A stretch of DNA of 33,329 nucleotides. Origin: Acidobacteriota bacterium. Lineage in GTDB: Bacteria; Acidobacteriota; Thermoanaerobaculia; Multivoradales; J023. The stretch lies in the NCBI GenBank assembly GCA_003697015.1, contig RFGL01000258.1, forward strand, positions 1 through 33,329. The letters run 5' to 3'. Every line of letters begins with the position of its first letter. Position 1 is the stretch's first letter. Below the pieces are notes generated by a model, which saw only the letters and a program-made list of their open reading frames with translations, was not told where the DNA came from and did not search any database. Both the position numbers and the translations under genes were made by a program. Positions 14,929 to 21,873 of the stretch are shown here, in pieces.

Positions 14929-15375
14929 GTGAGCCCTGCCCCCCCAACCTGGCGCATCCGGCTCACGCGAGCGCTGCTGCTGGCGCTGATCGCCTGGGCC
15001 GGCGGCAGGCTCCTGGCCGAGGCCTACGACACCGCCCGCACCTGCCGCTTCAACCACCCGCCGGCCACCTTCACCGACCGCTGGCGCGTCGGCAGCCGGG
15101 ACTGGCAGCAGCTGGCGGACTTCGCCGGTTGGCTCGAATTGGTGGTCCCCGAGGGCGGCGTCGTCGCCTTCCGCGCCTGGCCCGACAACCGGCGCCTGGC
15201 GTGGAACGCCGCCTACCTGCTGCCGCGGCACGAGATCGTGCCGGTCGAACGCGGGTGGTCGTGGCATGCGGCCGACTACGCGGTGATGTTCCGCGGCACC
15301 TGGGATCACCCCCGGCTGGAGCTGATCTTCGAGCATCCCAGCGGCCGCATCTACCGCATCCGGCGGCCGCCATGA
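14929..15375 (+). CDS. Single-pass anchored protein of unknown function
   Basis: A 148-residue protein starting with GTG one base after the methyltransferase stop, with GGAG at 14920-14923. One membrane segment (about residues 12-30, LTRALLLALIAWAGGRLLA) is followed by a probably extracytoplasmic domain of about 115 residues that is rich in Trp (RDWQQLADFAGWLEL, GWSWHAADYAVMF). No family was recognised. The next gene starts within its stop codon (ATGA overlap), so it is certainly part of the same operon. It resembles a small accessory subunit of the adjacent polytopic protein more than an enzyme, which is inference from layout alone. Confidence 0.72.
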   Translation: MSPAPPTWRIRLTRALLLALIAWAGGRLLAEAYDTARTCRFNHPPATFTDRWRVGSRDWQQLADFAGWLELVVPEGGVVAFRAWPDNRRLAWNAAYLLPRHEIVPVERGWSWHAADYAVMFRGTWDHPRLELIFEHPSGRIYRIRRPP

Positions 15376-16691
15376 GCAGTCTGACGTCCATCGCCGTCAA
15401 CGTTTCGGCAGCGGGCCTGGTCGCACTTCCGGCGGCTCTCGCCGGCCGCACCCTCTGCCGCACCTACGCCGCCGACGGCGAGCAGACCACCGCCTACCGC
15501 TGGCTGCTCGCCACCCTCGCCGGCCTCGCCGGCCTCCACCTCTGGATGCAGCTCCTCGACCTCGCCGGCGTGCCCTGGAACGGGTGGAGCGTGCTGCTGC
15601 CGCTGGCCGCCGCCGGCGCCGCCGGCGCTCTGCGCCGCCGCGGCGTGATCGACGCCCCGGCGACCTCCCTCGGCTGGGGCGACGCCGGCGCCGCCGGCGC
15701 CCTGCTGCTCTTCGCCGTCCTGCTGCGCGACGCCTGTCTGACGATGGCCGACGTGGTCTACCACTGGGGGATCAAGGCCCATCGCAATCTCCTCGCCGGC
15801 GGCATCGACTACGACTTCCTGCGCCAGCCGTGGAACCTCAACAAGCACCCCGACTACCCCCATCTGGTGCCCGATCTCTTCGTCGCCACCAGCCTCCTGC
15901 GCCGCAGCTGGCAGGAACCGGCCCTCCTCGCCTGGTCCCTGCTCTTCGCCCTGCTCGTGATCGCCGGCGCACGCGAGGCCTTGCAGCGGGCCGAGGTCAG
16001 CCCCTTCACCAGCCGCGGCGCCCTCGCTCTGATCAGCCTGGTCTACGTCTACTTCGCCACCAGCGCCATCATGGGCGGCAGCCCGGACCTGCTGCTCGCG
16101 GGCCTCCTGGTCATGGCCGGTCCGATCCTGCTGTCGCCGCCCGGCGACGCCGGCGACGGCCAGCTCGGCTGGCTCGCCGCGGTGGCGGTCGGCACCAAGT
16201 CCGAGGGCCTGCCCCTCGCCCTCCTGCTGATCGGCGTGCAGCTCCTGCGCCGCCGCGGCGCCGGTCTCGCCATCCGCCTCCCCACCCTCGGCCGCCTGCT
16301 CCTCCCCGCCCTCCTGATCGCCCTCCCCTGGGCCGTTCAGGTAGCGCGCTACGACCTCGCCGAGACCCGCGTCCGCGCCTTCGACCCGGCCCGCGCCGAG
16401 GCCGTCGCCCGCGGCCTGCTCGAGGGCATGGCCAGCCCCTTGTGGGCCGGCTTCCCCTTCGTCCTCCTGCTGCTGCCCTGGCTCCTCTGGCGCCGCGACC
16501 TCAGGCCCCTGGCGGCGGTCGTCGCCGGCCAGCTCGGGGCCTACGTCCTGGTCTACCTAACGAGCCCTCACGATCCCGCCTGGCAGGTCCGCACCAGCAT
16601 CGAACGCCTGCTCCTGCACCTGGTCCCGGCCACCCTCCTCCTCGCCGCCATCGCCCTCGACCGCCGCCGGGAACCGATCACAAAAACGTGA
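15372..16691 (+). CDS. Polytopic membrane protein, putative GT-C glycosyltransferase
   Basis: A 439-residue protein with about ten hydrophobic helices. After the third or fourth helix a loop reads VVYHWGIKAHRNLLAGGIDYDF and then NKHPDYPHLVPDL (near residues 130-175). The WGIKAH and HPDYPHLVP combination is one I associate with undecaprenyl- or dolichyl-phosphate-sugar-dependent GT39/83-like transferases, where the acidic first-loop residue is catalytic. That assignment is tentative. Another conserved-looking stretch is ATSAIMGGSPDLLLAG. The ATG at 15372 overlaps the previous stop by 4 bases. The downstream gene is convergent, with palindromes between them. Together with the methyltransferase and anchored protein it suggests an envelope-glycan modification operon. 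Confidence 0.7.
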   Translation: MSSLTSIAVNVSAAGLVALPAALAGRTLCRTYAADGEQTTAYRWLLATLAGLAGLHLWMQLLDLAGVPWNGWSVLLPLAAAGAAGALRRRGVIDAPATSLGWGDAGAAGALLLFAVLLRDACLTMADVVYHWGIKAHRNLLAGGIDYDFLRQPWNLNKHPDYPHLVPDLFVATSLLRRSWQEPALLAWSLLFALLVIAGAREALQRAEVSPFTSRGALALISLVYVYFATSAIMGGSPDLLLAGLLVMAGPILLSPPGDAGDGQLGWLAAVAVGTKSEGLPLALLLIGVQLLRRRGAGLAIRLPTLGRLLLPALLIALPWAVQVARYDLAETRVRAFDPARAEAVARGLLEGMASPLWAGFPFVLLLLPWLLWRRDLRPLAAVVAGQLGAYVLVYLTSPHDPAWQVRTSIERLLLHLVPATLLLAAIALDRRREPITKT

Positions 16692-16693
16692 TC

Positions 16694-16753
16694 CCCGGCG
16701 CCGGGAAAAACCGATAGGACGGGCGAGCAGACGCGGAGGCGCTGCTCGCCCGT
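16694..16753 (-). terminator. Rho-independent terminator of the Cys-rich peptide gene (and second palindrome)
   Basis: A perfect 12-base inverted repeat (16719-16730 and 16742-16753, loop of 11) lies 10 bases after the stop of the minus-strand peptide gene. On that strand it is followed, after CCTATCGG, by a run of five T. A second perfect palindrome, CCCGGCGCCGGG (16694-16705), lies just beyond and close to the stop of the convergent plus-strand gene. Both genes could terminate here. Confidence 0.7.
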
Positions 16754-16763
16754 GACGGAGCGA

Positions 16764-17033
16764 TCAGAACGTCGTGCCGCAGAAGCACATGCAGTTCGAC
16801 GGCCACCAGTCCTTGAAGCCGCAGCCATAGGTCTGATAGCAGGTGCTCTCGCAGGTCTGCTGGTCCGACGAATGAAAGGAAATGTCGCACCAGCCGGATG
16901 CGCCGTCGGGGGGCAGGAGCTCATGGCCGGGAGCGGCGGCGGTGGCGTCGGGCCCGGCCGACGCGGCACCGACCATGAGCAGCGCCAGAAGCGCCAGAAC
17001 GACGAGCCCGAGGGACGTGAGTTTCTTCTTCAT
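16764..17033 (-). CDS. Secreted cysteine-rich peptide, defensin-like spacing
   Basis: An 89-residue precursor. The signal peptide is textbook (MKKK, hydrophobic core to about residue 22, cleavage after ASA at 26). A Pro/Ala-rich linker follows, then a C-terminal Cys-rich core of about 40 residues. Cysteines are at 49, 61, 65, 71, 81, 83 and 85: C-x11-C-x3-C-x5-C-x9-C-x-C-x-C. CxxxC followed by CxC is the hallmark of cystine-stabilised alpha-beta peptides; here the C3-C4 gap is short and the number of cysteines is odd. The start has AAAGGAGG ten or so bases upstream, stronger than most sites in the window. It has its own promoter, a leader of about 230 bases and a terminator. Function is unknown; antimicrobial, toxin or structural roles are possible. 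Confidence 0.82.
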   Translation of the reverse strand: MKKKLTSLGLVVLALLALLMVGAASAGPDATAAAPGHELLPPDGASGWCDISFHSSDQQTCESTCYQTYGCGFKDWWPSNCMCFCGTTF

Positions 17034-17270
17034 CTCCAATCCTCCTTTGGGTTGTTGGGGGGGTTCGACGGACGTGATTCGACGCACGAGCTCCCGCGCG
17101 GGAGCCTGCTCGAAAACCTTTCGGTAGACAAACTCCAGCCATTCACCCCGACGACTCCACGAGCCGCCGGGCGCTTGTCGACGCCACCGGATCCGCCACG
17201 TTGTCGGGCTACCGGCACACACCCCAATGCTCGACGGACGATCGAGCACGCTCTCTCGACGTAGCTATCG
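17034..17270 (-). other. Long 5' leader of the Cys-rich peptide gene
   Basis: This 237-base stretch lies between the proposed promoter (17271-17300) and the peptide start. It contains a perfect 16-base palindrome GCTCCCGCGCGGGAGC (17090-17105) and a 7-base inverted repeat TGCTCGA/TCGAGCA (17228-17234 and 17242-17248). A run of GG/T (17049-17062 on the plus strand) lies just before the ribosome binding site. An open frame extends upstream in phase with the gene (to 17249) but lacks coding character. I could not match a known riboswitch. Confidence 0.4.
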
Positions 17271-17300
17271 TTTGTAGCGTAGTCGGACGCTGGTTGTCAA
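17271..17300 (-). promoter_or_regulatory. Sigma-70-type promoter for the Cys-rich peptide gene
   Basis: On the minus strand a perfect -35 TTGACA (17300-17295) is followed after 18 bases by TACAAA (17276-17271). The start point would be near 17264. This is the best canonical -35 in the window and lies in an A/T-richer patch. Confidence 0.5.
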
Positions 17301-17404
17301 TACGCGCGGGGCGCGGCGATGGCAGCGATCGAGGCCGGAGGCATCCGGCACCACGGCGGCCTGCCGCCGCCGCTCCTCAGCACCGGCGGCCGCCGGCGCC
17401 GTGC

Positions 17405-17410
17405 TAGCAT
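17405..17410 (+). promoter_or_regulatory. -10 hexamer TAGCAT of the MoaD-MoaE gene
   Basis: TAGCAT ends 7 bases before the ATG at 17418, so transcription would begin at or next to the start codon (leaderless). No Shine-Dalgarno sequence is present in the short spacer and no -35 is evident. Confidence 0.5.
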
Positions 17411-17417
17411 CCGCTCC

Positions 17418-18107
17418 ATGGACGTACGCGTCGTCGCCTTCGCCACCGCCAGCGACGTCGTCGGCCGGGAGCCCCTGACCATCGCGGTCGAGGACGGCGC
17501 CCGGCTGAGCGATCTGGCGCGCCGGTTGATGGAGCGCTTTCCCGATCTCGCGCCCCTCTGGCCGCGGCTGGCGGTGGCGGTCGACGGCACCCTGGCGAAT
17601 GGCGACGTGGCGCTGGCGGATGGCGTCGAGGTGGCCCTGCTGCCGCCGGTGTCGGGCGGCGCGCCGCCGCACGTGGCGTTGGTCGGCGAGGCGATCGATC
17701 CGGCGTCGGTCACCGCCGCCGTCGCCGGCCCGCGTTGCGGTGCCGTGGTGCTCTTCCTCGGCACCGCCCGCGATCACCACCGCGGCCGGGCGGTGGCCAA
17801 GCTCTCCTACAGCGCCTACCGGCCGATGGCCCTCGCCGCCCTCGAACGCATCGCCCGCGAGCTGGCGGACGCGCACCGGGCGAGCCTGGCCATCGTCCAC
17901 CGCCTGGGGGAGGTGCCGATCGGCGAAGCCAGCGTCGCCATCGCCGCCGCCGCTCCCCATCGCCAGGCGGCCTACCAGGCCAACCGCGAGGCCCTCGAGC
18001 GCCTCAAGCGCGAAGTGCCGATCTGGAAGCGCGAGCTCTACGCCGACGGCGAAGCCGTGTGGCGCGAGGAGGAGTCGCTGGCCGCCGCCGTCGAGCTGAC
18101 GTCTTGA
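17418..18107 (+). CDS. MoaD-MoaE fusion, molybdopterin synthase
   Basis: A 229-residue fusion of both molybdopterin synthase subunits. Residues 1-81 are MoaD-like (ubiquitin fold) and end in LLPPVSGG, with the Gly-Gly at 80-81 that must be thiocarboxylated to donate sulfur. Residues ~84-229 are MoaE-like: FLGTARDHHRG (Arg of the active site), the SYSAY segment, VHRLGEVPIGEASV, and LKREVPIWKRELYADG with the catalytic lysines. The enzyme converts precursor Z (cPMP) to molybdopterin. In a fusion the Gly-Gly is internal, so cleavage after it is expected, as known for mycobacterial MoaX. Start at the ATG at 17418 rather than an upstream frame (17319). Other moa genes are absent. The next gene starts inside the stop codon. 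Confidence 0.93.
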   Translation: MDVRVVAFATASDVVGREPLTIAVEDGARLSDLARRLMERFPDLAPLWPRLAVAVDGTLANGDVALADGVEVALLPPVSGGAPPHVALVGEAIDPASVTAAVAGPRCGAVVLFLGTARDHHRGRAVAKLSYSAYRPMALAALERIARELADAHRASLAIVHRLGEVPIGEASVAIAAAAPHRQAAYQANREALERLKREVPIWKRELYADGEAVWREEESLAAAVELTS

Positions 18108-19900
18108 GCCGCCGTCGTCCCCTCCTCTTGCCGGCGCTCTTCGCCGCCCTTCTCGCCGGTTGCGGCCGCGGCGTGATCGACGACGCCTGGCGCCGGCTCG
18201 ATTTGTGGGAGCTTCCCGGCGGCGTCTTCTCCCCCGTCGCCGAACGACCCCTGCCGCTGCGCGACGTGCTCCGGACCCTGCAGGACCGCTCCCTGCGGGT
18301 GCTCAACCCGCAGCCGGGAGAACGCCTCGCCTGGCGCCTCGAGCTGCTGGCGGCGCCTCGTTTCGAGGCCCGCCCGATCGCCGAGGGCGGACCTTGTGCC
18401 TTCACCGTCACCCTGCGCGACGCCGAAGGCGACGATCACCTGCTGCTGCACCACGTCGGACGGCCGTCGGGCATCAACCCGCCGCCGGCGATCACCGCCG
18501 ACCTGTCGCCCTTCGCCGGCCAGCGGGTGATGCTGCTGCTTGCCACCGCCGACGCCGCCGGCCCCGGCGAGGAGCCGTGCCGCCGGGCGAGCTGGGGCAG
18601 CCCGGTGGTGGTCCACCGCGGCCCCGCCCCCGGTCCGCGCCGCCGCGGACCGCCGAACGTCATCCTGATCGGCGCCGACACCCTGCGCGCCGACGTCCTC
18701 GGTGCCTACGGCCGGCAGCCGAGCATCACGCCGGCGATCGACCGCCTCGCCGCCGTCAGCGACGTGTGGCTCGAAGCCTTCGCCAGCAGCAACAACACCA
18801 ACCCCAGCTTCATCTCCCTGATGACCGGCCTCTACGCCAAGAACCACGGCGTCTACGACCTCGAATCCCGCCTGCCCGACTCCTACCTCACCCTCGCCGA
18901 GCTGCTCAGGGGGGCGGGCTACCACACCTGGGGCATCACCGCCGCCACCCACCTCGGCTACAGCTCCGGCCTGCGCCAGGGTTTCGATCTCTTCGTCGGC
19001 CCGAACGGCCAGTTCTTCGGCGAAACCGTGGTCGACGTCGCCCTCGGCTGGCTCGAACGGCCGCTCGCGCGGCCATTCTTCCTCTGGCTGCACTTCTTCG
19101 ATCCCCACGTGCCCCACAACCCACCCTCCCCCTACCACCTCGGCCGCCGGCCGGCCGATCGCTTCGGCCTCGGCCCGGTCGCCGAATGGACGCCGTTTCG
19201 CCAGCTCGGCGGACGCGACTTCGACCCGCGGGTCAAGCTGCCGATCCAGGGCCACGCCGACCTCTACCTCGGCGAGGTCGCCTACCTCGACCGGCAGATC
19301 GACCGCCTGCTCGACTTCCTGGAGAGCCGCCGCCTGCTCGACAACACCATCCTCGTCTTCGTCGCCGACCACGGCGAGACCCTGGGGGAACGCGGCAACT
19401 ACTTCGACCACGCCGGCCTCTTCGACATCACCACCCACGTCCCCCTCTTCATCCACTGGCCCGGGCAGCGCGAGGGGCGACGCCGGCCGGGGCTGGTACA
19501 GCACCTCGATCTCTTCCCCACCCTGCTGCGCCACGCCGGCGTCAAGCCGCCCCCCCAGGACGGCCGGGAGCTGCCCGCCGCGGCCGCAGGCGAGCGCGGC
19601 CGGCGCCTGGTCTTCGCCCAGCATGCCCTGGACAACGGCGCCATGGTGCGCGGCCCACGCTTCAAGTACGCGGTCAATCGCGAATCGCCGCTCTACCCCC
19701 AGGGCGCCTACCTCTTCGACCTCGTCGCCGACCCCGGCGAGCGACGCAACCTCGCCGGCAGCGGCCACCCGAAAGAAGCCGAGCTGGCGGCGATCCTCGA
19801 GCGCTGGCTGGCCGATCGCCAGCCCGGCGACGCGCCCCTGCCGGTGGAGCTCAGCGACGAGGAGCGCCGGCGACTCGAAGCTCTGGGTTACGGCCGCTGA
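18104..19900 (+). CDS. Sulfatase-fold lipoprotein (alkaline phosphatase superfamily), Thr at nucleophile position
   Basis: A 598-residue protein with a lipoprotein signal (lipobox LLAG-C, Cys20). Residues 21-180 form an N-terminal beta-rich domain; the sulfatase-type domain starts at PNVILIGADTLRADVLGAYG (about 184-203, metal-binding Asp192). The catalytic segment reads NNTNPSFISLMTGLYAKNHG: the usual (C/S)-x-P-x-R is replaced by Thr232-Asn-Pro-Ser-Phe. No formylglycine can form there, so a classical sulfatase is unlikely; a Thr nucleophile is typical of phosphoethanolamine/phosphoglycerol transferases and phosphatases. ADHGETLGERGNYFDHAG gives the remaining metal ligands. It begins with TTG at 18104 in a TTGA overlap with the moaD-moaE stop, and its end overlaps the convergent peptidase gene by 13 bases. 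Confidence 0.85.
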   Translation: MSRRRPLLLPALFAALLAGCGRGVIDDAWRRLDLWELPGGVFSPVAERPLPLRDVLRTLQDRSLRVLNPQPGERLAWRLELLAAPRFEARPIAEGGPCAFTVTLRDAEGDDHLLLHHVGRPSGINPPPAITADLSPFAGQRVMLLLATADAAGPGEEPCRRASWGSPVVVHRGPAPGPRRRGPPNVILIGADTLRADVLGAYGRQPSITPAIDRLAAVSDVWLEAFASSNNTNPSFISLMTGLYAKNHGVYDLESRLPDSYLTLAELLRGAGYHTWGITAATHLGYSSGLRQGFDLFVGPNGQFFGETVVDVALGWLERPLARPFFLWLHFFDPHVPHNPPSPYHLGRRPADRFGLGPVAEWTPFRQLGGRDFDPRVKLPIQGHADLYLGEVAYLDRQIDRLLDFLESRRLLDNTILVFVADHGETLGERGNYFDHAGLFDITTHVPLFIHWPGQREGRRRPGLVQHLDLFPTLLRHAGVKPPPQDGRELPAAAAGERGRRLVFAQHALDNGAMVRGPRFKYAVNRESPLYPQGAYLFDLVADPGERRNLAGSGHPKEAELAAILERWLADRQPGDAPLPVELSDEERRRLEALGYGR

Positions 19901-21243
19901 TCCCCCTGCTGGCGGATCCACGCCGCGAAGCCGGCGTCGAGTTGACGCCACGAGCGGCCGAGCTTGCGGCGCAGGCGCTCGGCGGTGGGCGCCTCGCCGG
20001 CGGCGACGTCGTCGAGGAAGGCGCGCAGGGCGGCGGCCTGGCGGCGCTCTTCGCCGTCGAGGAGATAGCGCAGGAAGGCGCCGCTCACGGCGTAGTGAAG
20101 GGATTGGCGGTCGCTGCGCATGAATCCCCCCCAGTCGAGAGCGAGCACCGTCTCGACGGAGGGCAGGCGACGGCGGCCGAGGGCCAGCTGCAGCTCGTGC
20201 AGGGCGGCCAGCCCGCCGAGATAGGTGATGCGCTGGCCGACCTCGAAACGACGGCCGCCGATCTCCCGCGGGTAGAGCCGGCCGCCGGCGTCGATGCGCG
20301 ACGAGGCCAGGCACTCGGCCACCCCCTCCTCCAACCACGGGGGCAGCGCCGGCCCCAGGGCGCGGCGGTTGATCAGGTGGGTGAGCTCGTGGACGAAGGT
20401 GGCGGTGACCTGGGTCAGATCGCCGCCGGCGGCGAGGGCGGCGATGCCCCGACCGCTGTGCCCGGCGGCGCGCAGGCCGACGAGCTCCTCGGTCTGCTCC
20501 TGGAAGCGGCGGTAGGCGGCCGCGGTGCGGAAGAGCACCACCGCCGCCCGCGGCTCCCCCTGGGGCTTGCGACCGAAGCGGATGGCGTAGATCGCGTCGA
20601 GCCTCCGCGCCAGGGCCTCGAGGCGCCGCAGGAGCAGATCATTGTCGACGTCGGTGTAGAGGGCGTAGGGACCGAGGGCGACCCGGCGCTCGCCGTCCAG
20701 AAGGGCGCGGGCGGCGGCCAGGCGCTCGGGGTCGGGCGGCTGGGGCTCGAGAGGCCGCGGCGGCTCGGGGTCGCGGCCCATCGGCGGCTCGCCGCGCGCC
20801 AGCCGCTCGCTGTAGACCCACCCCCGGCGGCCGCGGAAGCGCACCCGCGCCCAGCCCCCGCGCACCTCGCTGGCGTCGAGGTTGGCGTAGGCGTCGAAGC
20901 GCGCCAGCACCTTCGCATCCTCCGCCGGCCTGGCCCGCAGCTCCATGCCGGGCTCGACCCACACCAGGTCGCGGTCGGTGAGGGGAGGCGGCTCGACGAC
21001 GACGACCTCGGGCGCCTCCTCCGCCGGCGGCTCCCCCTCCTCCGCCGGCGGAGGAGGCGGCAGATAGTAGGCCTGGAAACGCGCCACCCAGGGTCCGACG
21101 TAGGGCCAGGTCGCCGCCCGGTGGACCAGCGGGTGGTCGGGGAAATTCGTCGCCCAGGTGGCGACCAGGACCAGCGCCAGGAAGAGCGCCCCCAGCAGCT
21201 TGATCAGCCCGTCGCCCAGCCGCCGTCGCCTTCTCATCCTCAT
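19888..21243 (-). CDS. Membrane-anchored SH3-domain metallopeptidase-like protein (HExxH)
   Basis: A 451-residue protein. It has a basic N-terminus and a membrane segment (about 13-30), a Pro/Glu-rich linker (61-88), and a bacterial SH3-like domain (about 90-150: VEPGMELRARPAEDAKVLARF ... WARVRFRGRRGWVYSERL). A gluzincin-type domain carries the zinc motif HELTH (285-289) and the probable third ligand in PPWLEEGVAE (Glu305/306). The layout resembles DUF1570-like peptidase proteins. It is probably anchored and faces the periplasm, acting on cell-wall or secreted proteins; the substrate is unknown. ATG at 21243 or 21237 is possible. The first 42 bases are part of the 102-bp duplication repeated at 21976-22077, where the first start codon is mutated (CAT to CGT). 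Confidence 0.82.
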   Translation of the reverse strand: MRMRRRRRLGDGLIKLLGALFLALVLVATWATNFPDHPLVHRAATWPYVGPWVARFQAYYLPPPPPAEEGEPPAEEAPEVVVVEPPPLTDRDLVWVEPGMELRARPAEDAKVLARFDAYANLDASEVRGGWARVRFRGRRGWVYSERLARGEPPMGRDPEPPRPLEPQPPDPERLAAARALLDGERRVALGPYALYTDVDNDLLLRRLEALARRLDAIYAIRFGRKPQGEPRAAVVLFRTAAAYRRFQEQTEELVGLRAAGHSGRGIAALAAGGDLTQVTATFVHELTHLINRRALGPALPPWLEEGVAECLASSRIDAGGRLYPREIGGRRFEVGQRITYLGGLAALHELQLALGRRRLPSVETVLALDWGGFMRSDRQSLHYAVSGAFLRYLLDGEERRQAAALRAFLDDVAAGEAPTAERLRRKLGRSWRQLDAGFAAWIRQQGDQRP

Positions 21244-21303
21244 GCCTCCGGGCTTGCAATTCTCGCATCCTGCCGTAGAGTGTGCCCACGATGAGCTTCG
21301 AGC
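21202..21303. repeat. 102-bp direct repeat, left copy (flanks hicBA)
   Basis: This stretch is repeated at 21976-22077 with three mismatches by eye (about 97% identity). It holds the 5' end of the metallopeptidase gene (minus, intact here), the promoter TTGCAA-N16-TAGAGT, and the first 13 bases of moxR (ATG at 21291). Beyond 21303 the moxR reading frame does not continue: a dead moxR stub. Confidence 0.95.
21254..21281 (+). promoter_or_regulatory. Duplicated moxR promoter, orphan copy pointing into hicBA antisense
   Basis: TTGCAA (21254-21259) and TAGAGT (21276-21281), spacer 16, are identical to the elements before moxR. Transcription from here would run rightward through hicA and hicB on the strand opposite to their mRNA. 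One base differs in the spacer between the copies. Confidence 0.45.
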
Positions 21304-21338
21304 GACTCATCCCTGGAGACCGACCTCCGCCGGTCACG

Positions 21339-21575
21339 TCAAAGCGATGCCAGGACGTCTCGACGGCTGACGCCCTTATGGCGAGCGACGGCGCGCAAGA
21401 TGGCGTTCAAGGTACCGATGCGCAATGTGGGATGCAGAGGTATCGCGATGCGATGATGGGAAGGATCGTCTGTTTCCCCGGCGTGACTACCGACCTGATT
21501 CGCTCGACGATATCCCCAAGACTGACAGAGCGCCTTGACCAAGGTGGTACCGCCGAGATCGCGCGGTAGCTTCAT
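21339..21575 (-). CDS. hicA: HicA-type toxin, mRNA interferase
   Basis: A 78-residue protein with the HicA layout: MKLPRDLGGTTLVKAL at the start, the catalytic His in QVGSH (about 32-36), HHRIAIPLHPTLRIGTLNAIL and a C-terminal VSRRDVL helix. It is a double-stranded-RNA-binding-fold ribonuclease of HicAB systems. The stretch between GSH and HH (AGETDDPS) departs from the usual basic/hydrophobic strand (IRLTT-type), so activity may be reduced. The ATG overlaps the stop of the antitoxin gene by 4 bases (ATGA). The order antitoxin-toxin is the reverse of E. coli hicAB but common. Confidence 0.85.
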   Translation of the reverse strand: MKLPRDLGGTTLVKALCQSWGYRRANQVGSHAGETDDPSHHRIAIPLHPTLRIGTLNAILRAVARHKGVSRRDVLASL

Positions 21576-21781
21576 GCGACGGCGACGACCTCGTCGCGGA
21601 CCAGGTGCAGGCGAATCGCCGGCGGGGGGGTGCGATCGAAGTAGAAGGCCTGGACCGCCTCCTTGACGTTCTGGCGTAGCTCTTCCCAGCTGTCCGCCTG
21701 GGTGACGATGCTCTCGCCGAGGCATTCGGCAACGAAGCCGCCGTCCGCTTCCTGGGTGACTTCAAAAACAAGCTCGTTCAT
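21572..21781 (-). CDS. hicB: HicB-type antitoxin
   Basis: A 69-residue protein: MNELVFEVTQEADGGFVAECLGE, then SIVTQADSWEELRQNVKEAV and IRLHLVRDEVVAVA. This is the short HicB form (partial RNase H fold, which masks HicA) without an added C-terminal DNA-binding domain. The family is sometimes mis-annotated as 2-oxoisovalerate dehydrogenase. The ATG at 21781 is preceded by GGAGG and by TATACT; an in-frame ATG at 21820 is unlikely because it lies upstream of that promoter. It starts the hicBA operon. Confidence 0.85.
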   Translation of the reverse strand: MNELVFEVTQEADGGFVAECLGESIVTQADSWEELRQNVKEAVQAFYFDRTPPPAIRLHLVRDEVVAVA

Positions 21782-21789
21782 GATCCTCC

Positions 21790-21811
21790 AGTATAGCCCG
21801 TCGCTCGACGG
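21790..21811 (-). promoter_or_regulatory. hicBA promoter with candidate operator
   Basis: On the minus strand TATACT (21795-21790) is a strong -10 hexamer, 8 bases before the hicB ATG. Immediately upstream lies the inverted repeat CCGTCG-AG-CGACGG (21811-21798). A repeat at the -10/-35 spacer is a typical place for toxin-antitoxin autorepression. No -35 is evident. Confidence 0.5.
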
Positions 21812-21873
21812 CGGGGGCATCCGCGCCCGGTCGATTCCGGCTCAGGTCTTCGTAAGCCGTTGACCGAAAAAGA

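Noticed and set aside
18104-19900. Calling this gene a classical sulfatase.
   Set aside because: The formylglycine residue position is Thr, and the Arg of the consensus is Phe, so a broader superfamily call is safer.
21282-21569. Plus-strand frame starting with MSFERL as a real short gene.
   Set aside because: It begins with the duplicated moxR start and then runs antisense through hicA without coding features; treated as a dead stub.
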